Shown here: positions 13,701-25,700 of the stretch, piece by piece | Numbering within the stretch: position 1 is the stretch's first letter | How the letters are laid out: every line of letters starts with the position of its first letter | Assembly: GCA_964017065.1 (NCBI GenBank) | Contig: OZ024785.1 | Location: 10,433,086 to 10,497,085, forward strand | Direction: 5' to 3' | DNA: 64,000 nucleotides | Source of the DNA: Haliclona indistincta | Lineage: Eukaryota > Porifera > Demospongiae > Haplosclerida > Chalinidae | Position numbers and translations under genes: made by a program | The notes under the pieces: model-generated | What the model saw: the letters and a program-made list of their open reading frames with translations, nothing else | Told to the model about the DNA's origin: nothing | The model's database searches: none

Positions 13701-16700
13701 TTCTGGCAAATACCTCTGGATGAAAAATCCCGGTTGTTAACCACATTTCTCACCCCTTTCGGTAGATATTGTTTTAACAAGTTGCCATTTGGTATTTGTT
13801 CCGCTTCAGAACACTTCCAGAAGGAGATGAGCCGAGTGCTGGAGGGTTTGGAAGGTGTTGTCTGCCAAGTTGATGACGTGTTAGTGCACGCACCTGATCA
13901 GAAGACCCATGATGCAAGGCTCAGCGCAGTACTGGCTAGACTGAAGGAAAAAGGAGTCACTCTAAACAAGGAGAAGTGTTCTTTCAGTCAACCTCGACTC
14001 AAGTTCCTTGGTCACATGGTAGATGAACATGGAGTGTCAGCAGATCCAGAGAAGACAGCAGCGGTGTCTGAGATGAGTCCACCGAGAAATACCACCGAGC
14101 TGAGACGGTTTCTGGGACTAGTGAATCAACTGGGAAAATTTTCTCCAAATCTGGCAGAGCTATCACAACCCTTGCGAGAGTTGCTGAAGAAAGACAGAGC
14201 TTGGTTTTGGGGACCCTCACAAGAAGATGCATTCACACGAGTGAAGAAGGAGCTGACCCTGCCTACAGTGTTAGCTTTATATGATCCAGCTCTTGATGTG
14301 AAGGTGTCTGCGGATGCCTCTTCATTTGGTCTGGGGGCGGTGTTGTTGCAAAGACACGGTAAATATTGGAGACCTGTGGTGTATGCTTCGAGATCCATGA
14401 CAGAAGCTGAAAAGAGATATGCACAGATCGAAAAGGAAGCATTGGCGACAGTGTGGAGCTGTGAAAAGTTTGAGGACTACGTCATGGGAAAGCAGATCAC
14501 GATTGAATCATTGAAACCGATCACAAGCCATTGGTGCCATTACTCAATTCTAAGCACTTAGATGCTCTTCCGCCTCGGATACTCAGATTTCGCTTGAGGA
14601 TGGCTCGGTTTTCGTACATGGTAATACATGTTCCTGGTAAACTGTTGTATGTTGCTGATGCTCTCTCTCGTGCTCCTTTGCCCCCTCTATCTTCCCTATC
14701 TCCTACACAGAACGAATTGGAACAAGAAGCAGAGCTGTATATGGATGCTGTAGTAGCAGGCTTACCAGCTTCGAAGGGTCGTCTCAAGGAATATTGTGAT
14801 GCTCAAGCGTCGGATCCAGTATGCTCAGACCTGATTCAGTTCTGCAAGTCAGGATGGCCTGTGAAGAGCAAGCTCCCCGCAAGATTGAAGCCTTATTGGG
14901 AAGCACAACACAAGATCACCTTCAACCAGTCACAAGGGATTTTACTCTATGAGCAACGAATTATTGTCCCGGCGGCCCTCCAACAAGTTACACTGGAGAG
15001 AGTTCATGATGGTCACCAAGGAATACAGCGCTGCAGACTTCGTGTCAAGAACTCTGTTTGGTGGCCAGGAGTTTCGTCACAGATTAAATACAAGGTCCAG
15101 AATTGTACGACGTGCTCCAAGTATGCTGTCCCTCACCACGAGCCTATGATAGCCTCCTTGTTACCTGATCGTCCATGGGAGAGCTTGGGTGCAGACTTAT
15201 TCCACTTGAATGGTTCCACTTACCTACTATTAGTGGATTACTTTTCTAGGTATCCAGAGGTGATTAAGTTGTCTACCCTCACTGCTTCAAGTGTTATCAG
15301 TGCAACTAAGGGTGTGTTCTCTCGTCACGGTATTCCAGATGAATTCAGAAGTGACAATGGGCCCCAATTTGATTCTGAGGAATTTGAACAATTTGCAAAG
15401 CAGTATGGTTTCGAACACAAGACGAGCAGCCTGTATTATCCCCAAGGAAACGCCCTAGCGGAGAGGACGGTGCAGACCGTCAAGAATCTGTTGAAGAAAA
15501 GCAAGGATCCACACATGGCGCTCCTGGCTTATAGATCGACTCCGCTTCCTTGGTGTGGCCTCAGCCCCTCTCAATTACTGATGGGCAGGACAACTAAATG
15601 CTCTCTACCTCAAACGAGAAATCAGTTGGCTCCAAAGTGGTCTTACCTGAACCAGTTCCGTATCGATGACGTTCTGTTCAGGAAGAAGCAGGTTGAACAA
15701 TACAATGAGAGACATAGGGTCCATCTCAAACAAGAGATCACCAAGGGAAGCCCAGTATGGGTTACTACCAATGGTAGGAAGATACAGGGTCAGGTGAACG
15801 CCAACGCTGATACACCCAGATCATATGTGGTGATAACTGCTGATGGAGGAACTCTGAGGAGGAATTCGAGGCATCTTGTTCCTACTGGTGAATCTGTAAC
15901 GCCTACTGCTCCAGAGCCTCCCCAACCAGTTCAACCTCCCTCTCATCAAATGCCAACAAGAAGTCCCGTCTTGACCAGAACACGAACAAATACAAAGATC
16001 AATCGCCCTCTCAGATATGGGGACTGATAAGGGAGATGTGGCATACTCTGACTGAACTATCTGTGTTTGTTTGTCGCCATGCTCTGCGTGGCCCTTATCT
16101 GTCTCATTGTATCATGCACAGTTGTCTTGTTTGCATGCATATCCGGTTGTATTGTCATTGTCTCACTAGTAGTATAAATATGTGTGTATTGTGCAAAAGA
16201 GACAGAGTTTTTATCCACTCCGACAATAGGCATTCCTTGTATTCTAGCACAAACTAAAACACACAGCTGGGTTTTCATTTGTTTGTCTGTTTTCCTATTA
16301 GGTAAATCCTCACGCTCTACAGAACAACACAAGTGGCGAGGTATGTTTTACACCTTATTTCATTTATAATAATGCTGAAAACATGGCATTAGGCAATCTC
16401 AATGATGATCAAAATACAGCTATACCTGTATGGTAGCAGTGGCATATTTAGGGTTGGAACGAAAACAATATGGCGACAAGTTAATCGTGTATATTACATC
16501 GTTCTCTCAAACTTTCACAGTATTTTAGTCACCAGTTATTCATGCTGATGAGTAAGTGCTTGTAATAAGTATAGGTTAGAGACTGAGGCCAAGTGATCTA
16601 CGCGGTAAACAAATCCAGGAGAAAGCCATATAAAACCCGAGCGCGTAACGCGAGGGTTCTATGTCGACGCAAGGGTTTCTATACCGCATAGATCCTGTTG

Positions 16701-19700
16701 GCTGATGTCTCTAACTGGCTTAGAGTATAGCAACCGTTGCTATCCAACAAGGAATTTTTGATGCTGCGCAAATGTTTTGTGAAGAACTTCAGCGATGGAG
16801 AATTTTATTCAGCGGTTTTGGAAGTTTTATTGTCACAAATAGAAGGCAGTGAATGGCAGTGAGTAAATTTCAATGATGACGAGAACTATGTTAACAGCCA
16901 ACTGCAAAATAAACCAGATGGCTCATGAGGTTGTCTTGATCTCATTGTAGGCTATGGTTGAGGTAAGTTACCTTCTATGAAAGAAGCAGACTTGGCAGGA
17001 TGCAAAGTACAAAAAGTGCATGTCATTAGTTGAAATGCTAATCAGCTCGAGCTTGGCTGTCAGTTAAAGCATTATGACAATATTATTTTTCAGTACCCAT
17101 AGTTTTAAATCATCTAGAACGATAAAGTTGTCACGCTTGACTCTCCAGTATAATACTGTAGTTCAGAAATTTTCGCTGTGTAAAACATTTTTAAGGGCCC
17201 TGGGGCTATGAAAATATATTTCACGAAAATTTTGCGTTTCGAATTTGAATACATTGTGCATTAACTACATTGCTAAATTTCAACCAGGAGGCATCGAGAT
17301 CGTCATCTGGCCAACTTTGTTGGTACTACCATAGATAATATAGTACCGAATGTGGATACGCAACGAGCCCGTATACTACTATCTGGACTGAAACAATCAC
17401 TGTAGCGGGGTATGATGGACGTTTACAAGAACGAAATGGCCACTCTCACTTAGCATTGTAAGCAACAGCTGAATAGCGTCGCAGGACCATGTGCTGACAT
17501 CTGTGTAAGCAGCTTCAGTAATTTAACTTTCACCGCTGGCTGTGGAAAATTGTGTTAAGGTGGCGGTATACCCCTTTTTATGAATATTAATGAGCGACTT
17601 TCTTTTATCTGCAGCTCGTGACAGAGCAACGCTAGCAGCGTGAAACTCGCTCTGATGCATCAATGAGTGTGTCTCAATGTATAATGCAGCTTGAAACGTT
17701 GCACAATATTCTACACCAAGGAATGATGTAGGAACAATCGACATCGTACGGATACGCATTTTTCACGCCAAAAATCTCTCCTGACTAACCGTGCAGCAAA
17801 GGTTACCAGCTGAAATTCGACTCTTATAAACCATTTCTAGGTGCTGACGAAGAGTTTTCTGCATTTACTTTTTCTGATTTTAAGAAAGACACTTTTACAT
17901 TCTGAATCATGGCTGATTTTGCAGTGACGTCCATGTTTGTCGATGCATAGAACAGCTACGTTCAGCGTGGGTCAACAAAACTCTTCGTCAGCACCTAGAA
18001 ATGGTTTATAAGAGTCGAATTTCAGCTGGTAACCTTTGCTGCACGGTTAGTCAGGAGAGATTTTTGGCGTGAAAAATGCGTATCCGTACGATGTCGATTG
18101 TTCCTACATTATTCCTTGGTGTAGAATATTGTGCAACGTTTCAAGCTGCATTATACATTGAGACACACTCATTGATGCATCAGAGCGAGTTTCACGCTGC
18201 TAGCGTTGCTCTGTCACGAGCTGCAGATAAAAGAAAGCTCATTAATATTCATAAAAACGGGTATACCGCCACCTTAAGTTGACTGTTAACATAACTGTTC
18301 AGCTAATGCCGAGTGTAGATGACTAGTATGTGTTAAAAAAGAATTATTGAACTTTGTGTTCATACTGTGCATACAAAAACATTTTTCCCAGTAGACTAAG
18401 CACGGTAGTACTCGCTGGTTCTGTTCATGAAGTCCTGAAGTTATCCTTGTGACAGATAAAATTAAAGGAAATTAAAAAGATTTCTATCAAAATCAAAAGG
18501 ATGTAGGGTTGTGAAATCTACCACTGGTCCACAATGTAAACTAACAAGGAACAAGCATCGAATGGTAACACAATTGACTTGCTAACAGACCATAGATCCC
18601 TACATCAGTGGCTGCTGCAGTTGTCTATAGCTAGTTCAGCTAATTTCTGGACTGACACCTGACGTGCATTTAGCTTGTGACAAAATAATTTTGATCTTAT
18701 GTACAGCCACTGATGTAGGGATCTATGGTCTGTTAGCAAGTCAATTGTGTTACCATTCGATGCTTGTTCCTTGTTAGTTTACATTGTGGACCAGTGGTAG
18801 ATTTCACAACCCTACATCCTTTTGATTTTGATAGAAATCTTTTTAATTTTCTTGTTTGTGTCCTTTTTTCTTTTTCAGTGAAGTGCAGTTCAATATCATA
18901 CACGTACTGAGCCGTCTTTGTTTCCACCATTGTTTATTTTTCCTGTTGTCGATGGCTTTTCTTAATTATTAACAATTTTAAACTGGTATCTAAAAATAAT
19001 TGTTATGCTGTACATATCAGCTCGCCTACGCATTGCAGCGCATGATGAAGTGCGAGCCCCGCCCACACTTGTTTGTAATTATAATTATCTGGCAAGTGCA
19101 GATGATCCTACTCGAGCTTACCGTTTATCGAAGACTCCAGACAAATATGTGTTCTCCGTCATCCATACGGCGCGGCGATACTAAGCTAGTGCTTGGTCAC
19201 GGGTCACGTGCGCTAACCACTGCTTGGTCACATGCGTATTGCGCAATCACAATAATGGCGTCTAACACTTAGCTAACAATGGATCACGATCGAGAAATCG
19301 CAGAATTTATCTCGCCGTTTCGCTAAAAACAAAGTTCAAAAGGCACCTGCCAGGAGAATTTCACGACTGTTCGCGAGTGTTTTGGTCTCGGCACTGCTCG
19401 CGTAAAGGCGCTAGGCGAGTGGAAGAAGAAAGAAGAAGAAAACGAAGATGATGAAAGTCGATTTTCACCGTTTCCAGGTTCGTCACTTTTGTAACAATTC
19501 GAGCAATCTCCTTGCTACTGTAAGATGGGGCAACACCAGAGAGCAGATCTAAGTGTCTTTGGACGTATAGAATTCATCACGAGGCGAAATATCAGCGTTT
19601 GAGCGCTGATACATACATTGTATGTAGCCGCCATCTTGGTTTTCCATTCAACCCTGCATAGGGAGGCACTACCGTGCCTCCCTAATATAACCTGCAAAGC

Positions 19701-22700
19701 GTATGGTCAAGAGAGTATTTTCTCCTAGCGCACCACTCACTAAGCTACCTTAAAGTATGATACCATACAAGTGCAAAGGTGCTGCCAGTGCTCTAAATGC
19801 CATAGAGTGCACTTATCATTTCATAGAGCACTGGGGGCGGGGCCACGGGCAGCAACAGTTCGCATAGCGATCAACTCCTGGCTAGTTTCTGCAAGGTGAC
19901 ACTTTAAACCAGTTAAAGGATCGCGTCTCGTGCTCTATGGCATATGATCGAACTCGGGACGTGTTTCGACGACAGATAGCGCACTCCCCTTCGGCTCATG
20001 CTCTATTTGCCTCTTGCCACGCCCCTCGTGCAATTATACACCATAGAGCACTCGACACAGTGCTTTAATTAGTACGTACGGTGTCCAGCAAACTTTCACT
20101 GTATAAGCCAGTTCTGTAGAAAAACTGCTACAAACAGCAAGTCATGGCTTAGTCTTATATAAGCCATGACTTATATAAAATTGTATTCTATTGCGTGGGC
20201 GACATCAAAGACGCCGCCCGTGCTACAACTAGGTTGTAACACCGGAAGCATTTGTTGCCTGGTCAACAACTAGCAATAATCGAAAGACCCCGTGGAAGTG
20301 ATTTTTGCTCGAACCAATGTTCAAAAAGCGATCGAGCGATCTAACAGCGCCCAGTATGGACCTAACGGCGCTCAGTATTATATACTATTCTAGCTGGCAC
20401 GTTTATAGGCGAACTACTGGGCGCCGTTAGGTCCATACTGGGCGCTGTTAGGTCCATACTGGGCGCTGTTAGGCGAAGATTTTTAGGGTCTTGGGTTTAG
20501 CAGTGTTGTATTGCGCTTCGCCTTAAACCAGTCCTCGAAGTTCTTAAGAGCCCATTTGTTGTTTAGCGTGGTGTTTTTCACTGAGTACTTCTTCTGATCA
20601 TTGCTTCCTCCAAGTCTCTGTCATCAACAGAAAAAGAGAACCTATCTTTCGGCAAAGAAAGCGACAGTTTTGCTCGTTTAGCTTCTGGTTCTGCCGATTG
20701 AGGAAGATTCTCCTTATCCTCCATGAGCTGGTATACACGGCGCGGTATGGCAACGTGCTGACCATGTGGAATAAATTTGCGCATGCGTCTAGCGCCCACG
20801 CAATATGAATACAAATTACTCATAACACGGGTAGTCGGGATGTATTGAATTTATTGACCTCGCCCTCGGGCGCTACGCGCCCTCGGGCTCAGTCAATAAA
20901 TTTAATACATCCCTCCTACCCGTGTTATAACTATTACTTATAAGACTTTAAGACCTCTTTGACAGCAACAGCTTTTCTATACAGGGTTTTGCAGGTTGCT
21001 TGACCAAATTTTTTTGCTGGCACATGCACACAGTACGTTTTCTGTACAATTAGTATACAGAAAGACGCTTTGGGCATGCGCTAACAGGAAATTGTTTGGC
21101 CAAGCAACTTGCAAAACCCTGTACCAACTGATGATCACGTTTACTGCTTTATCCGGCTCTTCTCAGAACGGTAAAAACTGCTATACAGTAGACCCTCACT
21201 AATCCGAACAACCCTAATCCGTACCCTCGCTAATCCGAATGAAGATTTGGCTCATTAATATTCATGAATCGTTAAATTTTAAAATTATTTGTTGTGTAAT
21301 AAGGCATACGGTATATTGGTGTTTGCTCGCGCGTATGCAATGTGCGCGTTGCTGTGATAAATCTATCGCACTTGTTGCCAACTTCTGGATGCAGGTCCAG
21401 AATTTCTCCAAGGTACCAAGGTACGGTGTCCATATCTTCTTATAAACATGATGACCACGAACAACACTGTGGACAGAGAACTGCGCGCTAGTAGTCGCCA
21501 TTATTGCCGTGAAACGCGAAAATTCATGTAGGGGCGTGATCAGTAGTGAATAAACACGGCCATTTCTTTAATCCGAACAATTCACTAATCCGAACACCCC
21601 CGGAACGGGGCTGTTCGGATTAGTGAGGGTCCACTGTACAACTATTCTGCTACTCGACCAAGAGTGCTGCAGTGATTGTGCCAGCGTATCTCTGTATATT
21701 CCTTCATATACCATGCCGTTGCGTATCCACCTCTGGTACTATTATTATCTATGATACTACAGAGAGTGGGCTCCTGGCAGAAAACCACGCAAGATTGGTA
21801 CGAGTGAGTTCAGCCATGTGGGCGTACCAGTCAACTCAAGCTCATGCATAGCTTCATGATCAAATAAATTTTTAACATAAAATAATTTTTTTTTGTAAGA
21901 TATTTTGCCTATGAAATATTTTTACACTATAATTTTCAAAACAAAAGTTTTCTACTACCAAAACTCTGTATTATGGTTTCTATTTTGGGTTTTGTATTTA
22001 GGCCAAGATGAGAACGTTTATGCTAACCTGTTGCAATATGGGTTGGAAAAGTGCTATATTGACATGTTAGTATCCGACTCTGCATGCAGTGTGTGGAGGA
22101 ACAAGGAACTATTTGATGCAATTATTACTGACCGTAAGATCCCAACCATTTTTAATGAACATCATCATTATTTTATTAATGAAAATATACATGTGCATGT
22201 CAGTACTTGTACTATGTTGCTTTATTAGGACAGGAAGGTACAGGCAGTTCATTAGTTTTGGCATTTTCGAAGAGTATGTAGTTTTGTTCATCAGTTGACA
22301 TGATCAATGTATTAATCATACAGAGATTACAAATGAACCCGAGAGTATACTGACAAAAGCAGTAGTATACAGATGAGCCCAATGGTACAAAACAAAAGGT
22401 TCCGTTTCAATATGATGGGTAGTATGGTTGGTACGACTCGTTCTAAAGCCGTAGTAGAATTGTATATTGTTTTACAAGAAGTGGTTAGTTGAGTGCACCA
22501 TGATGTGCAATGAGCAATTTTCTAGCCCATGCAATCATGCCACGATCTTTGTGTATCAATGAGGTGACCAGTTCAGCCTAAAAACACAAAGAGCACTTTT
22601 TTATAATCATGAACAATTGTAGTGTGATCTTTGTATGAAAGGGAAACTTTTGTTCTGTACAGACAAGCTACTCAGGTAGCTCAATGTGCAGGCTTGGAAA

Positions 22701-25700
22701 ACATAGCTGCAAGCAGTGGCTTTCATGTATTTTGATGATCTGTTACTGGCTGGTTTTTGGTGTTGTCATACGTCCTAGGCAGACTAATGCTAGTTCATTG
22801 GCTTCTAGGTCTGTGGTAGTCACCTGAGGAAGCTGTGTATGTTAGCGACAGTTATCACGTATTCAAGCATCGTTCCACAAGATGATTACCAAAAGCAAGT
22901 ATGGTGCTTCATGACTAGCCGCTAGGCTGTTTATGTTAGGTTAATGCCAACATGGGGCTGTCAGTGACATCAGTCTGTGGCGGCTATAATGGTGAATGGA
23001 TTAGACAAAATTAATTGTACTGGTCTGAGTGCTCTCAATGAAAAACATCACGATTAATTTTAATGTTCATGTTCACTAAGCCTTATGACAACGTACATGT
23101 ATTGTACCATCATTTAGCTCCCTATGGTGTTCGAGAGGGTGGAAGGAAAGTAGGATCTTCTAGACCAGTTCCCAATCCTGTACCCGATGACCAGTATGTA
23201 TTCATAATAATTATTGTTATAAAATTGGAATTGTTCTACAGGAAGGAAGGTCATATTAGTGCTGTACATAGCTATAACATGTCAGATATATACTCTGACC
23301 TCCTCGACTTAGCAGCACGTTATCTTGTTGTCGGTGGTCGACTTGTTTACTGGATACCCATCATCAGAGGAGAGTGAGTATTGAGCTTGAGCCTGCTAGC
23401 CTAAACTAGTTGTGATGAGCTGTATAATAATAATGTCAAATTATGCCATGCTCTCACTTGTATTTTTCATTCTCATAAGGTACAGTCATGAACTCATTCC
23501 ATCACATACTAGCTTAAAGTTTATCTCATCCAGTGAACAACCTTTATCAAAGATGTTTTCTAGGAGATTGATCACAATGGAGAAGATCAAAACATGCACT
23601 CATGAGGTGAGGTGTATTGACTAAGGTGGTCTTGATCTGTTTTCAGTGCTACTATTGTGGGTTTTACTTTTTACACATGCCGTGCTACTCCAACACAAAG
23701 TCGGCAACTGAATTGATTATGAGCCTCTGACTCACATTGCCATTCTTATAAGTCACTGCCCCTTCTCTCGAATCAATAATTAATAGGCACGGCTTCTAAT
23801 TTTGTATTTCAATATCCTGGCATTGCATGCTCTCTTGTCGAGACTTGATATGCCCTTGCTAGAACCAAGTAAATGGAGTGATCGAAGTAGCTGATCATGA
23901 ATGCACAGAAAATGACTAATGACTATTAGCTGTACATACTGTGATTATTGACTCTGGTACTAAAGCTTACTTGAACTGGTACTAAAAGCTTACTTGAATT
24001 ATGTGCCTCTTTAGAATGTTGCTACGTTCAAAAGCTACTTTGCTCAACTTTATTTGGGCTTTGATCAGTATGGCAGTCGTTATGGTATTTACTATGGCTT
24101 GCCTATTCTGAAGTTGTTTTGATCAGTTTGTCATTTGCATTGGACAGTTTCCTGCACTCCAATCATACCTTGGTAAACAATTATTGTAATGGAACAAAAG
24201 TATCTGCTGTCATAAGTTCATTCAAGTGCATTACGTTGAGATGATAGTTAACTGAAATACAGGCTATAGACTAATCATTTTGCGAGATTGTCTGGACTTT
24301 TTCACTCTTCACTTTTTCATTTACTGGAAAGGGTCAAAGGGTACTCTGAAAGGGTCTTGGTGATTTAATAACACCAAGACACCAACTAATTGGCATGAAC
24401 ATCTAATTTTTTTCATTGTGTCAGCCTCTAATCACGATGTTGACAAAGAACTTGAGGCTGCTGTCATGCTTATGATACATGTATATGTTCCGCGCTTTCT
24501 AGGAATTTCCGCTTTCTCGAGAAAGCGCTGCGCTTTCTCCAGAAAGCGCAGTCACAGAAAGCGCAACGGATACTGCGCTTTTTAAGGTTTAACTCCTGTT
24601 GTTACACGGTTCTCGTCGCTCAAGAATCGCCACAAATAGGCTCTTTACTACTATAGATGTTAGAATTTAACTTGGGCGAGTTTTTTTGTCGAGTGTAATG
24701 GCCCATGGCAGCAACTCATGCTAGCGCTGGCGCTTTGACAATTTGAGCCTGAGCTAGCACAATGAGCCTGAGCGAGCATGCATGGTTCCACTTAAATTAG
24801 CTCAGTACTGCTATTACCTAGGTCCTAGCTCCCACAGCCCACAGTAACCATACTGAGCTGAATAGAGGCAACAACGACATTATTTCAGTGTTTTAGGGTT
24901 GTTTTTACTCCAGCTATACCTGCATGCAGGCTGAGCTGTGCCTACTGTATGCTTGTCATGTCCATCATGCATGCCGCAGAAATGTTGTCAGCCTTCCTGT
25001 GCATTGTGACAGGGTAAGTCACACTATGATGAGAGACAGGTAGCAGTCTAGGTAGCATTGCATACCCAGGCATGTCTTATAGGTACAACAGAGCAGCACA
25101 GGTAATAGTAGTAGCAAGAGTTCATTACCTAAGAGTATGCAACCATAATATACCCCCTAGGACAGCGTTTGACATTTTATACATCACAAGTTTATACAAC
25201 CCAACCAACCTCAGTGATGATAGCATTACCACAGATATGAAAGTTACCAGAATTAATGATATTCATGACTTCAGCTTTAGCATGTAGCTTTATTTTCTAG
25301 CCATGGGTATTTGTACAAACGGACTAGCAGAGTGCAGTTTGCTTGCCTATCAATAGTCTTCGACCATACCAAGTTCAACCTCGCAGCGTTTTTCATAGTG
25401 GAAAGATGAGCCAGCCCGGTGGCGACCAATAACGATCGGTTGGGGAGATTTTACTAAGTTGTGTGAACCGTACGAAGCTAAAACTGCTCCAGCAAGCTCT
25501 CCTGCCATCTGTGCAGAATTTTTGCATGGATTTCGCCGAGCGATGCTCGTACGCTATTTGCAGCGGTGCTGCCTGATACAGCTGTAAATAGTGGAACCGT
25601 GCATGCTCGCTCAGGCTCACTGTGCTATCTCACTAGCTCGATCGTCACAGCTGCACTAGCACGAGTTGCTGCCATGGGCCCCATTACACTCGGCAAAAAA

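Larger units (their letters stand above)
11237..16225 (+). mobile_element. Ty3/gypsy-type LTR retrotransposon, decayed
   Basis: Two 187-bp LTRs (11237-11423, 16039-16225) begin TGGCATACTC and end CTCCGACA; by eye they differ at very few positions. Between them are gag, protease, reverse transcriptase, RNase H and integrase in Ty3/gypsy order, on the same strand as the host gene. A purine-rich tract (AAGGGAGATG) precedes the 3' LTR. Breaks: an in-frame TGA between gag and pol, a MITE with stops in the protease-proximal region (12297-12950), and an 8-bp tandem duplication in RNase H (about 14502-14515). No target duplication is seen: GTGAT precedes the 5' LTR and ATAGG follows the 3' LTR. Confidence 0.95.

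Noticed and set aside
17523..18282. Similar open frames on opposite strands as a gene pair
   Set aside because: They are mirror images in the arms of a foldback element; neither has codon or family evidence.
20578..20823. 81-codon minus-strand frame as a first coding exon
   Set aside because: Starts at a hairpin edge and shows only a basic patch; no donor-linked continuation or family match could be supported, so it is mentioned only in the hairpin entry.
3526..22001. Direct splice of the exon ending 3525 to the exon at 22002
   Set aside because: Phase allows it, but it would delete a conserved-length segment that is supplied exactly by the 16302-16340 microexon.
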